64,000 nucleotides of DNA from Mucilaginibacter gossypii (GTDB lineage: Bacteria; Bacteroidota; Bacteroidia; Sphingobacteriales; Sphingobacteriaceae): assembly GCF_900100945.1 (NCBI RefSeq), contig NZ_FNCG01000001.1:248001-312000 (forward strand). Reading direction: 5' to 3'. The notes below the pieces were generated by a model. It was not told where the DNA came from. It did not search any database and saw only the letters and a program-made list of their open reading frames with translations. This document shows, in pieces, positions 43,244 through 52,940 of this stretch. The position numbers and the translations under genes are program-made. Numbering within the stretch: the first letter of the stretch is position 1; the number at the start of each line of letters is the position of its first letter.

Positions 43244-44695
43244 TTAAAATTGAAAGTAAATAAACTGCTGCTCTTTTCCTGTAAATAAAAAAATCACTAT
43301 CACCAATGTATAGTAAAAGGTCAATCTGTACCCTCTTTTTCTTAACCAGCTTAACTTCTCAATGGCATATTGGTTTTCCCGCCCCTGCCACTCAACAATT
43401 ATAAAACATAGGATAAGAGTGATCACCTCAAGCAATTGTGCCTTGTTAACATCTAATTGAGGTATTGAAAAAAGAGATCGTGAAAAAATCCGGCCGATGT
43501 ATTTAAATGCTTGTGTAACGCTATCAGCCCTAAAAAAGATCCATGCAAAAATTACCTGCAGAAATGTAGCTATCATTTGCATGAATTCGGTGAACGTTGG
43601 CATAGCTTTGCCTTTGGCTGCAATTTCGAGGTGGTTTCTGTTTGTTTTTAAAAGGATAGAAGGGAGAATGAATAAAGCATTTAGAAGGCCCCAGATGATG
43701 AAGGTCCAGTTGGCGCCGTGCCAAAAGCCGCTAACCAAGAAGATGATTAATGTGTTTCTTACTTTGAGCCAGGTGCCTGTTTTGCTGCCCCCAAGAGGTA
43801 TGTATAAGTAATCTCTAAACCATGACGATAGTGAGATATGCCATCTGCGCCAAAACTCGGCCATATCTCTTGAAAAGTACGGGAATGCAAAATTTCTAAG
43901 TAGTTCAAATCCAAAAAGTTTTGCTATGCCTAATGCCATATCAGAATATCCTGAGAAATCGCAATAGATTTGGAATGCAAAAAATATAGCGCCTAAAACC
44001 AGGGTACTGCCTGAATAATGCGAACTATTTGCAAATATCATGTTGGCATAGTCGGCACATTGATCGGCAATTACAGCTTTTTTAAACAGGCCCCATAGAA
44101 TTTGCCTCAAGCCATTAATTGCGTCCTGGTAGTTAAACTCTCTCTTTGTTTTTACCTGGGGCAAAAGGTGTGTTGCCCGTTCGATAGGGCCCGCCACCAA
44201 AAGCGGAAAAAAACTTACGAACAATGAATAGTCGATGAAGTTCCGTTCGGCTTTAATACGGTTTTTGTAAACATCAATTACATATGATAAACCGTGAAAT
44301 GTATAAAAAGAGATACCGACAGGCAGGATTACATTTAGGGTAAACGGGCTTAAATGGATCCCTATACTGGCGCATATGCTGGCAAGCGATGCTGCAAAGA
44401 AATTGTAGTATTTAAAAACACCCAAAAAGCCCAGGTTTACAGATATGCTTAACCAAAGCCAAAAGGTTTTTAGGCGATGTGTTTTTGCCTGGTACATTTT
44501 TAGCCCGGTAAAATAATCTAAAAGGGTCGAAAAAATTAACAGTAAAAGAAACCGCCAGTCCCAGCAAGCGTAAAAAAAATAGCTTGCAGCTAGCAGTAAC
44601 AAATTTTGCTGTTGCAGTTTTCGGTTAAGTACAAACCAATAAAGCACAAAAACCACAATCAGAAATATTCCGAACCCAAAGGAATTAAAAAGCAT
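43244..44695 (-). CDS. MBOAT O-acyltransferase (AlgI-like)
   Basis: A 483-aa multi-pass membrane protein. It has the AlgI/MBOAT signature: FWRRWHISLSSWFRDYLYIPLGGSKTG and the catalytic histidine region VSGFWHGANWTFIIWGLLNA (His about 327). It moves acetyl groups from acetyl-CoA across the inner membrane to an exported glycan. Its partner is the SGNH gene downstream. Together with the polysaccharide locus to the right it suggests O-acetylation of that polymer. Confidence 0.92.
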   Translation of the reverse strand: MLFNSFGFGIFLIVVFVLYWFVLNRKLQQQNLLLLAASYFFYACWDWRFLLLLIFSTLLDYFTGLKMYQAKTHRLKTFWLWLSISVNLGFLGVFKYYNFFAASLASICASIGIHLSPFTLNVILPVGISFYTFHGLSYVIDVYKNRIKAERNFIDYSLFVSFFPLLVAGPIERATHLLPQVKTKREFNYQDAINGLRQILWGLFKKAVIADQCADYANMIFANSSHYSGSTLVLGAIFFAFQIYCDFSGYSDMALGIAKLFGFELLRNFAFPYFSRDMAEFWRRWHISLSSWFRDYLYIPLGGSKTGTWLKVRNTLIIFLVSGFWHGANWTFIIWGLLNALFILPSILLKTNRNHLEIAAKGKAMPTFTEFMQMIATFLQVIFAWIFFRADSVTQAFKYIGRIFSRSLFSIPQLDVNKAQLLEVITLILCFIIVEWQGRENQYAIEKLSWLRKRGYRLTFYYTLVIVIFLFTGKEQQFIYFQF

Positions 44696-44899
44696 GATGG
44701 TGAATTTTAAAAAATAGCCAAAGTGGCCGACTTAGGGATATTCAGTATGTATAGAGGCTGGGAAATAGGTAGATGTAGATGTATAACAAAAGGCAACAAA
44801 AATTGATCGCTGTTTTGCAGCAACCAACTTACAACTGTATAAAAAAAAGTGAGTAAAAGCTTTTTGTCAATATAATAATTTTGTGAAATCTGGAAGCCA

Positions 44900-45337
44900 T
44901 CAATCTGGCTTTAGTGTGTTTTCGTTACGTAACGCTTCATTGAATTTTTCAAGCAATTTTATATACTTGTCCATCCAATAATATATGGCATCAAGCGGAG
45001 CCTCTTTTGCTTCATGGGTTTCGATATCCTTTTCGGCATTAGGTGAGTTAAATCTCAAAGCAAATTCATTGGGAAATTCCTTTGAAAAATCATGCTCAAT
45101 AACGATACCGATCTGACAAATTATATCAAAGCTAAGCCTTTTGGTATTGAACCAATTGTATAAGGTTCTGCGGCTTACGTTGAGTTTCCGGGCGATTTCA
45201 CTTATCCCCATATGGTCACGTCTAACAATTCGCTCTACAATTTTGCCAAAATGTAAATCTTGAGTGTCATTAATACCAATAGATCTTTGATCATTATTGA
45301 TATATGAGCTAACAGGGTAATAAACTTTGCTGTGCAT
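44900..45337 (-). CDS. HTH transcriptional regulator
   Basis: A 145-aa protein with a central HTH (residues about 28-75): FGKIVERIVRRDHMGISEIARKLNVSRRTLYNWFNTKRLSFDIICQIGIVI. The N- and C-terminal parts are polar, and the end (LDAIYYWMDKYIKLLEKFNEAL) is a helix. It resembles small HTH regulators found beside Bacteroidota polysaccharide loci. It lies between the acetylation pair and the PAS-AraC regulator, so a role in controlling the surface polymer is plausible. Confidence 0.75.
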   Translation of the reverse strand: MHSKVYYPVSSYINNDQRSIGINDTQDLHFGKIVERIVRRDHMGISEIARKLNVSRRTLYNWFNTKRLSFDIICQIGIVIEHDFSKEFPNEFALRFNSPNAEKDIETHEAKEAPLDAIYYWMDKYIKLLEKFNEALRNENTLKPD

Positions 45338-45913
45338 AAGATTAGATTCGATTAGGTGTCAATTTTTAGTTGGTTAGCATAATTAATTTAGGTTATAATA
45401 AACTGCAAATTACTCATAGATACTTATGATCATAAATATCGGGTCTCGGATTTTTTTGAATCATGATTTAAGTTTAGGTTACTCATTTGTTTGGTATTTA
45501 ATGCTTCACATTCGTTTATCAATAAACAAGCAATGACCTTGTTGATAATTCATATCATCGTTTGTGAACTAAATTTATGTATACTTCCTATCTTAATTCA
45601 ACCTATAAAAGGTCAAATTATACCTGTAGAAGGCGTTAATGCACGTTAATTAGGAATGGTAAAAATGGCTCTGCACGTTTTTGGGGTCAATATTTGCCAG
45701 TTTTTGTGAGTGGTAGTTAAGTTATTAAACTGCTATCCATCCAATAAAGTGTTATTTTAGTTAATTTTACTAAAGGTGTAATTTTTTTCAAAATAAGATA
45801 AATTTAATACATGGCGCTAATGTAAACACATAAACTCATAAAATATTGGCGAATTATCATTTTTTTTATCTACCGATTGGAGATCATTACGATAAAATAT
45901 TTTTCTAAACAGC
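45338..45913. other. Long intergenic region between two regulators
   Basis: These 576 bp are AT-rich and hold no supportable frame, hairpin or RNA. It must contain the promoter of the HTH gene and the end of the PAS-AraC transcript. Confidence 0.5.
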
Positions 45914-47437
45914 TCAATCCGTCAAAAAGTTGGCTGTTTTAAATGGTGAAAGAGGAGTGATATCCAGAAGTATTCCTGATAGCTTTTTACACTTATTATT
46001 TTGAAATTCAGGATAACCAATAATTCTTATTTTTCTTGAATTACCTTTGGCGGTTATCATATCAACTTCAATATCAAAAGAGCTTCCGTATTTTAATGCG
46101 TCTTTTAAAGCTTTTTTACTGAGTCTCTCGCTTTTACCTTGTTTAAAAAGCTTCCATATCGTTTTTATATCAGGTACAAAGTACTCAGGTACTTCAAGGA
46201 TGCTTTTTATAACATTATCCCATTGCATGGTATGGGTAAGCAGATCCCGTGTCCAGGTACCTATTTTTGACAAGGTTGCAGCTCTTTTTAAAAGCTTCTC
46301 GGCCTGTTTGTTTTCTTTCTCTATGGCTTTAATTTTGGAGATATCTTCGGTATGGATAAATAGTCCGCCTGTTTCTCCCGAAGTTGTAAACCAGGGGTGA
46401 ATATTCCACTTTAGCCAAACGCGGGTACCATCATTTTTTTTTAAGAGCAGGCCATCACATTGATATATATTACCTTTTAAGCAATGATTATGGAGCTTTT
46501 CGCATTTCTTTTTTGTGGCTGGTAAAACTTCATAAATACTTTTTCCAATAAAACCTGTGTTTTCAAGTTTATATTCGGCAACCCATCTTTTTGAAGCAGC
46601 AATAAATTGCATCTGGTTATCGAACATGGCAATAGCAATAGGGGCCTGTTCTATAAGCGTTTTATTATGCGTATTATCTTCTTTTTGTGTTTCGATGAGC
46701 TCACCATCGGATGATTTTTCTTCTAAATATCTATGATAGCATGCCGAAAAGTTTGACGGGTTGGAAAAATTAAGCATTACTGCCATTTGGTTTTTATTGC
46801 AGCGCTTTTCCCTTATATATCTGTCTGCAATTTCCATTTGCAGATACCGGTAATAGGAGAAAATAGTTTTGCCGAAGTTTTGCTTAAAATCCCTTTTTAA
46901 TTTCGACTCAGATACAAAATGTTGTTTTGAAAGTGCAGAGATACTCGGAAACCCGATAAACAGGTTCTCATTTAGTGTTTTTGCAACATTTTCAAGGAGC
47001 TGGTCGTTTTGAGTTACAAACTCAGGTAGTTTTTCTACTCCTGTTTTATTATCGTGGGATTTATTATTTAAGGGGCTAATGTCTGCCATATGCGCATAAA
47101 AACCCTTTATTTCACCTTCAACATAGTTAGGATGATAAGTTATCCGCACGTTTTTTGCTTTGCCCGAATACAAATGAATTACCTGGTCAAAAACCTGTAT
47201 TTTACCGCCTAACACACCATTAATATAAGGAAGCTGCACGTCAAATAATGTTCCCAAAATCTCCGAAAGATGTGATTTATTGATCATATGCTCGGGGGTT
47301 ATCCCGAACCAATCGGCCGTAGCTTTATTGGCATACCGGCAAATCAGGTTTTTATCCCAATAAGCCAGCATGGCCTCAGTATGCTCCGTCACGTTGAACG
47401 CTATCTCAAAAAAGTCAGAATTCGGATCAAAGGACAT
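45914..47437 (-). CDS. PAS-AraC-PAS-PAS regulator
   Basis: The 507-aa protein has an unusual order. A PAS domain lies at about 10-120 (TEAMLAYWDKNLICRYANKATADWFG), an AraC-type HTH at about 155-245 (PSISALSKQHFVSESKLKRDFKQNFG, then NQMAVMLNFSNPSNFSACYHRYL), a second PAS at about 260-370 (APIAIAMFDNQMQFIAASKRWVAEY) and a third PAS-like region at about 385-495. It has no kinase, receiver or membrane helix. The HTH sits in the middle instead of at the C-terminus. It may sense a small ligand or redox state and control the neighbouring polysaccharide genes. Confidence 0.8.
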   Translation of the reverse strand: MSFDPNSDFFEIAFNVTEHTEAMLAYWDKNLICRYANKATADWFGITPEHMINKSHLSEILGTLFDVQLPYINGVLGGKIQVFDQVIHLYSGKAKNVRITYHPNYVEGEIKGFYAHMADISPLNNKSHDNKTGVEKLPEFVTQNDQLLENVAKTLNENLFIGFPSISALSKQHFVSESKLKRDFKQNFGKTIFSYYRYLQMEIADRYIREKRCNKNQMAVMLNFSNPSNFSACYHRYLEEKSSDGELIETQKEDNTHNKTLIEQAPIAIAMFDNQMQFIAASKRWVAEYKLENTGFIGKSIYEVLPATKKKCEKLHNHCLKGNIYQCDGLLLKKNDGTRVWLKWNIHPWFTTSGETGGLFIHTEDISKIKAIEKENKQAEKLLKRAATLSKIGTWTRDLLTHTMQWDNVIKSILEVPEYFVPDIKTIWKLFKQGKSERLSKKALKDALKYGSSFDIEVDMITAKGNSRKIRIIGYPEFQNNKCKKLSGILLDITPLSPFKTANFLTD

Positions 47438-47575
47438 TGGATTTCCTCTTTAAAAAATAACAATCATCAGCTTTGCCCATTGTAATACGAATGGGATCTT
47501 AGGTTATAATCTGCTTAAATCTGCAAATTATTATTGAAAACCTATAAGATTAATCATATAAATTACAAAAAAAGC

Positions 47576-49528
47576 TCAGTTTACCATTTGTTTGTCAATC
47601 AATTTTACATCGAGCTTTTCATATTGGGAATTATTGCTGATGTAATCAGGCAATATGGTTTTCATTTTCGATACCATCAAGTCAACTTCATTATGCAGGT
47701 TAAGTTCCAAAAGGTCCTTTATTAAATTATTGATCTTAGCGTAACTAACCGGGATGTTTTTGGAGATTTTGATGTCTTTGTTATAAGTAGGTATTACCTC
47801 TTCTTCCGCATTTAACAACTCTTCATATAGTTTTTCGCCGGGCCGCAAGCCGGTATAAACAATCTGGATATCTTTTCCCGGAACAAGACCAGCCATTTTT
47901 ATCATATTCGCCGCCAGATCGGCGATTTTTACTGGCTCGCCCATGTCAAACAAAAATATTTCACCCCCATTACCCATTACGGCTGCTTCAAGTACCAGTT
48001 GTACAGCTTCGGGTATAGTCATAAAGTATCTTGTGATATCCGGGTGGGTAACAGTAACAGGCCCGCCTTTTTCAATTTGTGCTTTAAAGCGAGGGATCAC
48101 GGAGCCGTTTGATCCAAGGACATTACCAAAGCGGGTTGTTATAAACCTGGTTTGGTTGCCTTTTGACGGATCAGAGTTGAAAAAATGCTCTTCAAACAAC
48201 AGGTTATTTAACGATTGAATATACATTTCGGCTATCCGTTTTGAGGCCCCCATGATGTTTGTTGGACGCACCGCTTTATCTGTTGATATCATTATAAATT
48301 TTTCGACATTAAATTCTATTGAAATATCTGCCAGGATTTTTGTGCCCCATACGTTGGTTAAAATAGCTTCGGTTGGATTATTTTCCATCATCGGTACGTG
48401 CTTGTAAGCTGCCGCATGAAATACTATTTGAGGCCTGTATAAATTAAACAGTGTTTTTATACGACCAGAATTTTGGATATCAGCAATAAAGATCCTGGTG
48501 CGGTTTCCGTACAAACCGTCTTCAATTTCCATTTGAATATCGTGCAACGGGGTTTCGGCCCTGTCACATAATACAACAAATTCCGGACTATACATTAACA
48601 CTTGCCTTACGAGCTCAGAACCTATTGAACCGGCAGCACCCGTGATCAAAATCCTTTTACCTTTAATGTCATCTAAAATATGTTCATTGCAGATTTTTAT
48701 GGGTTTTCGCTCCAACAGGTCTTCTATTTTTAAGTCTTTAAACTGATTTAGGTTTGGCTTGCCATTGATCCACTGGTCTGATGACGGCACAACAATTACT
48801 TTTATGCCAAGTTCAATGCATTTTTCAACCGCCTTTCTTTTCCCATCGATTTTTATATCCTCGGATGTTATCAGCATTGACTTTATATCATAGCGTTTTT
48901 TTAGCATATCAATTGATTTGATAGGATAAACCTGCTTTTGCTCAATGCATTTTGATATTCTGTCAACCCCGGTGTCGATAAAGCCCTGAACATTGAGTAT
49001 AAATCCTTTTTGTGCTTCAAGGGCATTTTTAATTAGTATGGAAGGTTCGGTGGAGCCGTAGATGAGTACATTTTCTTTTTCAACTTTATAGCTTGTTGTC
49101 TCAATGTATTTAAAAACATCCTTTATAATAATACGCATACACATAAGCATAGACGAAGTGATAAAGAAATTGATCAGCAGCACATCCATCAATCCGCTGA
49201 CATCTATTTTAAGATAGAACGCGAAGAACAAATGATAAAACAGCAGAAAAGTAACGTTACTTGCCAGTACGGTTATTAAAATCCGCATCATATCCCGTGT
49301 GTTGGAATACCTGATAATACATGTATGTATTTTCATTATCATAAAAACCAGCACCGCATTGCTGCAATAAAAGAGCATATAATAAAGACTGATGGGATCA
49401 AACTGAAGCCGGTTTTTAAAATATAGAGATGTCCATAATGATAACAAAACTACCATCAGGTCAATTACCAGGATTAACCATCTTGAATGGAACTTATCCT
49501 GGAATAACAAATTTTTGAGGTATATCAT
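47576..49528 (-). CDS. CapD/WbpM-type membrane-bound nucleotide-sugar dehydratase/epimerase
   Basis: The 650-aa protein has about four membrane helices (about 12-110), a first Rossmann-like domain (about 130-255) and a second SDR domain with GKRILITGAAGSIGSEL near residue 290 and the STDKAVRPTNIMGASKR region near 415-430. Members act as UDP-GlcNAc 4,6-dehydratases (start of bacillosamine/QuiNAc/FucNAc routes) or epimerases. It is the last gene of the large minus-strand run that enters from the right edge of the window and fits modified amino-sugar synthesis. Confidence 0.9.
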   Translation of the reverse strand: MIYLKNLLFQDKFHSRWLILVIDLMVVLLSLWTSLYFKNRLQFDPISLYYMLFYCSNAVLVFMIMKIHTCIIRYSNTRDMMRILITVLASNVTFLLFYHLFFAFYLKIDVSGLMDVLLINFFITSSMLMCMRIIIKDVFKYIETTSYKVEKENVLIYGSTEPSILIKNALEAQKGFILNVQGFIDTGVDRISKCIEQKQVYPIKSIDMLKKRYDIKSMLITSEDIKIDGKRKAVEKCIELGIKVIVVPSSDQWINGKPNLNQFKDLKIEDLLERKPIKICNEHILDDIKGKRILITGAAGSIGSELVRQVLMYSPEFVVLCDRAETPLHDIQMEIEDGLYGNRTRIFIADIQNSGRIKTLFNLYRPQIVFHAAAYKHVPMMENNPTEAILTNVWGTKILADISIEFNVEKFIMISTDKAVRPTNIMGASKRIAEMYIQSLNNLLFEEHFFNSDPSKGNQTRFITTRFGNVLGSNGSVIPRFKAQIEKGGPVTVTHPDITRYFMTIPEAVQLVLEAAVMGNGGEIFLFDMGEPVKIADLAANMIKMAGLVPGKDIQIVYTGLRPGEKLYEELLNAEEEVIPTYNKDIKISKNIPVSYAKINNLIKDLLELNLHNEVDLMVSKMKTILPDYISNNSQYEKLDVKLIDKQMVN

Positions 49529-49551
49529 AACTGGTTTATTTAGGTATTATC

Positions 49552-50577
49552 TTAAGCGTATCTGTATAGCGGAAAAAAGTCTACTTCGGCATTTTCTTCA
49601 ATGCCCTTATCCTGCAAAAGCTTTTGGTACATTTCGGGATTGGCAATATATCTCCATGTTTTAAAGTCAAGATGGAGGTTGGAGAAGGCGCATTTCCAGT
49701 CAAAGAGCTTGTCGTTTTTAAATCCAAGGCCACCGCCCAGGTTGTAATATTTCATTCCTTTTTCTCTGCCAATCTGCGTTATGCAATCGGCCAGAAATTT
49801 GGTTGGGCTATGATGTAAATATTCTGCGCGGGCACCAACTAAATGGGCTTGAATAATGCCATTTGTAAAGGCTATTATGGTGCTTGCAATTGCAATGTCG
49901 TTGTAGTAAACAGTAAGCAAACGGGCCTCATATTCAGAGGTGTTTAATATTTCTGAAAAGTATTTTTCATTAAACAGGTAGTAGCTACTGGCGCCAACGC
50001 GTTTCATGTTTTCGGTATAAATTTCGACAAAGGTGTTTAAGCCGTCAGCATTTGTTTCGTCCTTTACTTTAAACCCCATTTTCCATGCGTGCTTAATAGC
50101 ATCCATGGTTGATTGCCTGTATTTTTTGCGCTGTTCATCAATAGGCACTGAAAGGTCAAGTACTACCGTTTTTCCGTTTTCGTGAACACCTCCAAATTTC
50201 TCCAGTAATTTTTGCTGCTTATAAAAAGGATGAAGTCTTACAAAAACAGATACGTACCTTTCCTTTATAAGGAAATTGTTGAAAGCGCTTTTAAAATTTT
50301 CCATCAAGTCCTCATCTATCTCATCAATCCTTTTGTTTGAAAACGGACCCGAAAAACCATATACACAGGTTAGGTCGCTATAATCAGAACCCGGAATTTT
50401 TCGCTGCAGTAGGGGGAAGCCGATGTAGGTATCTGACTCCTCATAAATAAATAAAACAGGATCTCCAGCTGTTTCAAGGGAGTGATAATGCCATGTATGA
50501 TAAAAATCATATTCGGCCGAATTACCGACGTAAAAAATCCATTTATCTTTATTGAGCAGGGTAAAGATCTTAATCAT
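49552..50577 (-). CDS. FemAB-like (GNAT-fold) aminoacyl/acyltransferase
   Basis: From ATG 50577 the protein is 341 aa; the longer frame overlaps the upstream gene and is less likely. It has a FemAB/GNAT-like pattern: YRQSTMDAIKHAWKMGFKVKDET, then AHLVGARAEYLHHSPTKFLADCITQIGREKGMKYYNLGGGLGFKNDKLFDWKCAFSN. Enzymes of this kind transfer amino acids or acyl groups onto amino sugars, with peptidoglycan-type members in Gram-positives and polysaccharide-linked members in Bacteroidota. It lies between the CapD and GNAT genes in the polysaccharide operon, next to another domain of the same type. Confidence 0.8.
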   Translation of the reverse strand: MIKIFTLLNKDKWIFYVGNSAEYDFYHTWHYHSLETAGDPVLFIYEESDTYIGFPLLQRKIPGSDYSDLTCVYGFSGPFSNKRIDEIDEDLMENFKSAFNNFLIKERYVSVFVRLHPFYKQQKLLEKFGGVHENGKTVVLDLSVPIDEQRKKYRQSTMDAIKHAWKMGFKVKDETNADGLNTFVEIYTENMKRVGASSYYLFNEKYFSEILNTSEYEARLLTVYYNDIAIASTIIAFTNGIIQAHLVGARAEYLHHSPTKFLADCITQIGREKGMKYYNLGGGLGFKNDKLFDWKCAFSNLHLDFKTWRYIANPEMYQKLLQDKGIEENAEVDFFPLYRYA

Positions 50578-50600
50578 TGAATTAAAGTTTATGATAGTAA

Positions 50601-51107
50601 TTATGACTGTTGATTTTGAAGGCAAACAAATTTACTTTTGGTAATACTCATTGTAATCAAATCATTTACCTTACCTGTAATTTCAAATCCGGCCTTTTCA
50701 TAAACAGTGATTGCCGCGATATTTGCAGGGTGGACCTTTAAATAAATCTCATCCAGTTCCTTTATTAAAAAGCCATACCGTATCATCTGTACTGTTGCCT
50801 GGTAACCAATTCCTTTACCCCAGTAAAGTTTGTTACCAATAAACAGGTGCAGTTCTGCGTCATGATCAGTAATATCAAGCAGTTGGATATTACCTATATA
50901 TGTATTAAGTTCTTTAACACAAATTGCAAATCTAAGCTGATCGGGCTTGGCCAGCTTTTCACGTAACCAGGCTGTTTCTATTTCCGAACTAATATAATGA
51001 GTGGGTTTGTAGCCTGTATAAACCCATATCAATGGGTCGTTACGCCATGCGTAAGATACGGACGCATCTTCTATTACAAGGGGGCGTATGTAAACTGAAA
51101 TGGTCAT
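50601..51107 (-). CDS. GNAT acetyltransferase (RimJ/RimL-like)
   Basis: A 168-aa GNAT protein: YIRPLVIEDASVSYAWRNDPLI at the start, then LHLFIGNKLYWGKGIGYQATVQMIRYGF with the acetyl-CoA binding loop and YEKAGFEITGKV near the end. It probably N-acetylates an amino sugar made by the neighbouring aminotransferase-like protein, whose stop codon region overlaps its start by 4 bp. The pair looks like the acetylation step of a 4-amino-4,6-dideoxy sugar route. Confidence 0.85.
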   Translation of the reverse strand: MTISVYIRPLVIEDASVSYAWRNDPLIWVYTGYKPTHYISSEIETAWLREKLAKPDQLRFAICVKELNTYIGNIQLLDITDHDAELHLFIGNKLYWGKGIGYQATVQMIRYGFLIKELDEIYLKVHPANIAAITVYEKAGFEITGKVNDLITMSITKSKFVCLQNQQS

Positions 51108-52078
51108 AAAAAAAGTCTTAGCGTATTTAACATATAAAACATATCCTGAAGGTCATACCGTTGATCGATTGGTAATGGTACTAAGCACCGGGCCAGGTAA
51201 TTTTCGTTGGTGTTTTTCTTAGTCCACTTAAATACATTAGGCCAGTAGGTAGCAACATATATTTTTTTCTGTATCAGATGTACTTTTAAGTGCCGGTCAT
51301 TAGTTAAAAAAGGATAAACCAGCGGTACTGTATGCTCATCAGCGGCATCAAACTTGAGCAGGTTAAATTCAGCAAGGTGCTTATGCAAAAAATTAAAGTT
51401 TCGTTGCCTTGCAAATACACATTCGTTGTAATTAATGCTTGTAAGTATCTTTCGGGTTAATAACGACATGGACCTGATCTCGTTGTTTTCCAGGTCCTTG
51501 CTGTTGTTAATGTAGTCAGAATACCCGGCTTCTATACCTGCGTCTATACTTTTTATGAGGTGCGAAAACCGGTTTACTGAGCTATCTACGGGTAACTTTT
51601 TAGTGAGTTTTCTTTTAATGCTTAAGTATGCTCCGTCCGGAACGCCAAAAAACTTACGGCACGAGTAAAATGTATCAATGCCGGCAAGGGGCTCTGAAAA
51701 AAAGGCTTGCGAATTATCAATTATAAGATTTTTGATTTTGACGCTAAGCTCTGATGCTTTTTTTTGTTTTATACCAAAGTAATTGGTATATAAAAAACAG
51801 GCGTCAGGCTCAATCTCAAAATCAATTATGGGATCTAACTGCCGATCAATATGATAAAACTGGTATTGAATGCCTATTCGTACAATTGGTTCAAGCAATA
51901 CATCGCAGGTGAAATAAGGAATATAAATTTTATGATATTTTTTTTGTATCAGTATGTATTCTAATGCATTACGTCCTGTGTTTAACCTAACCAAATCGGG
52001 ATAGTATTCATTCCCTTTGGGCAGTTCCAGCTCCAAATACCCGCCTATGGGTTTTAACGCGGCTTTATTTTTTTGCAT
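51104..52078 (-). CDS. PLP-fold aminotransferase-like protein (DegT/AHBA-type)
   Basis: A 324-aa protein resembling the DegT/DnrJ/EryC1 sugar aminotransferases. It has an early RLNTGRNALEYILIQKKYHKIYIPYFTC block, an ACFLYTNYFGI strand, LIIDNSQAFFSEPL, and the lysine region YSCRKFFGVPDGAYLSI near residue 143. The lysine of RKFF is the candidate Schiff base. It is shorter than typical members (about 370 aa). It overlaps the GNAT gene, so the pair may perform amination then acetylation of a nucleotide sugar. Confidence 0.7.
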   Translation of the reverse strand: MQKNKAALKPIGGYLELELPKGNEYYPDLVRLNTGRNALEYILIQKKYHKIYIPYFTCDVLLEPIVRIGIQYQFYHIDRQLDPIIDFEIEPDACFLYTNYFGIKQKKASELSVKIKNLIIDNSQAFFSEPLAGIDTFYSCRKFFGVPDGAYLSIKRKLTKKLPVDSSVNRFSHLIKSIDAGIEAGYSDYINNSKDLENNEIRSMSLLTRKILTSINYNECVFARQRNFNFLHKHLAEFNLLKFDAADEHTVPLVYPFLTNDRHLKVHLIQKKIYVATYWPNVFKWTKKNTNENYLARCLVPLPIDQRYDLQDMFYMLNTLRLFL

Positions 52079-52109
52079 GACTGTAAATTGAGTGTGAAAA
52101 ATAAAGTTG

Positions 52110-52913
52110 TTATCCCTGGTCGCTTTTATACATTCTTAAATGAATGGGCTGATAATATTCTTCCAGGCTTTCTGGGATACGTGAATTATAACCCAATACC
52201 TGCCGCTGATCTGCACTAAGCTTATCAATAAAGTCGTAGCCTAATACCCTTGGATAGTCCATTTGTGGTTTAATAAAAGGGCGGGTGAATCCCAGCGTTA
52301 ACGCCCGGCGTTGCTTAATTGTCTTATTTTCGCCGGCAGCATGCCATATATTGGAGTCGAAAAGGATGATACTTCCTTTTGGTGTTACCGCCCTGTCGGC
52401 GGTTTCGTAGAAATAAGTTTCGTTAGGTCTGATATCTGTTTTATGTGAGCCCGACAGGAAATAGGTAGCACCGTTTTCTTCGGTAAAATCATCAAGGGTA
52501 ACTATCATTTGCACTAATAATTTCGTGTCGCCTAAAAATGTGCGCACATCACGGTGCATGTTACTTACATAAGGATGTTGCTGCTGGGTGTGTATTACAG
52601 CATTAAAGCCATTAAGTATATAATTACCACTCAAAAAATAAGCAATCTCATCGGCACAATACATTTTTTCAATAAACGGTAAGCTGAAATTGTCCTTTTC
52701 AACAAGGTGGTGAAGTGTGCCGACCATATTAGAGCCTATCCCGTTTTTTTCCTGAATGGCTCGTCGTTTTACGTACCCTTCCTTTAAGTCCTCATTAATA
52801 ACTGCAACAAAATCGCTGTCTAAAGCATTCTCAAAAATAACCCATCCGTAATCACGCATCGCAACGCGGAAATCTTCAAAGTGCCTGTCTCCGTAGTTAA
52901 GTCTATTTCTCAT
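52110..52913 (-). CDS. Phytanoyl-CoA dioxygenase (PhyH) family protein
   Basis: The 267-aa protein is a Fe(II)/2-oxoglutarate dioxygenase of the PhyH type. The HxD pair is in NMHRDVRTF (about residue 119) and the distal histidine in IWHAAGENKT (about 189), followed by QRRALTLGF carrying the 2-oxoglutarate arginine. Members hydroxylate lipids, amino acids or sugars. In this polysaccharide operon it may hydroxylate a sugar or an acyl group, which is unusual enough to note. Substrate unknown. Confidence 0.85.
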   Translation of the reverse strand: MRNRLNYGDRHFEDFRVAMRDYGWVIFENALDSDFVAVINEDLKEGYVKRRAIQEKNGIGSNMVGTLHHLVEKDNFSLPFIEKMYCADEIAYFLSGNYILNGFNAVIHTQQQHPYVSNMHRDVRTFLGDTKLLVQMIVTLDDFTEENGATYFLSGSHKTDIRPNETYFYETADRAVTPKGSIILFDSNIWHAAGENKTIKQRRALTLGFTRPFIKPQMDYPRVLGYDFIDKLSADQRQVLGYNSRIPESLEEYYQPIHLRMYKSDQG

Positions 52914-52940
52914 GAATTTGTATTGTTGATTTTCGGCTAA

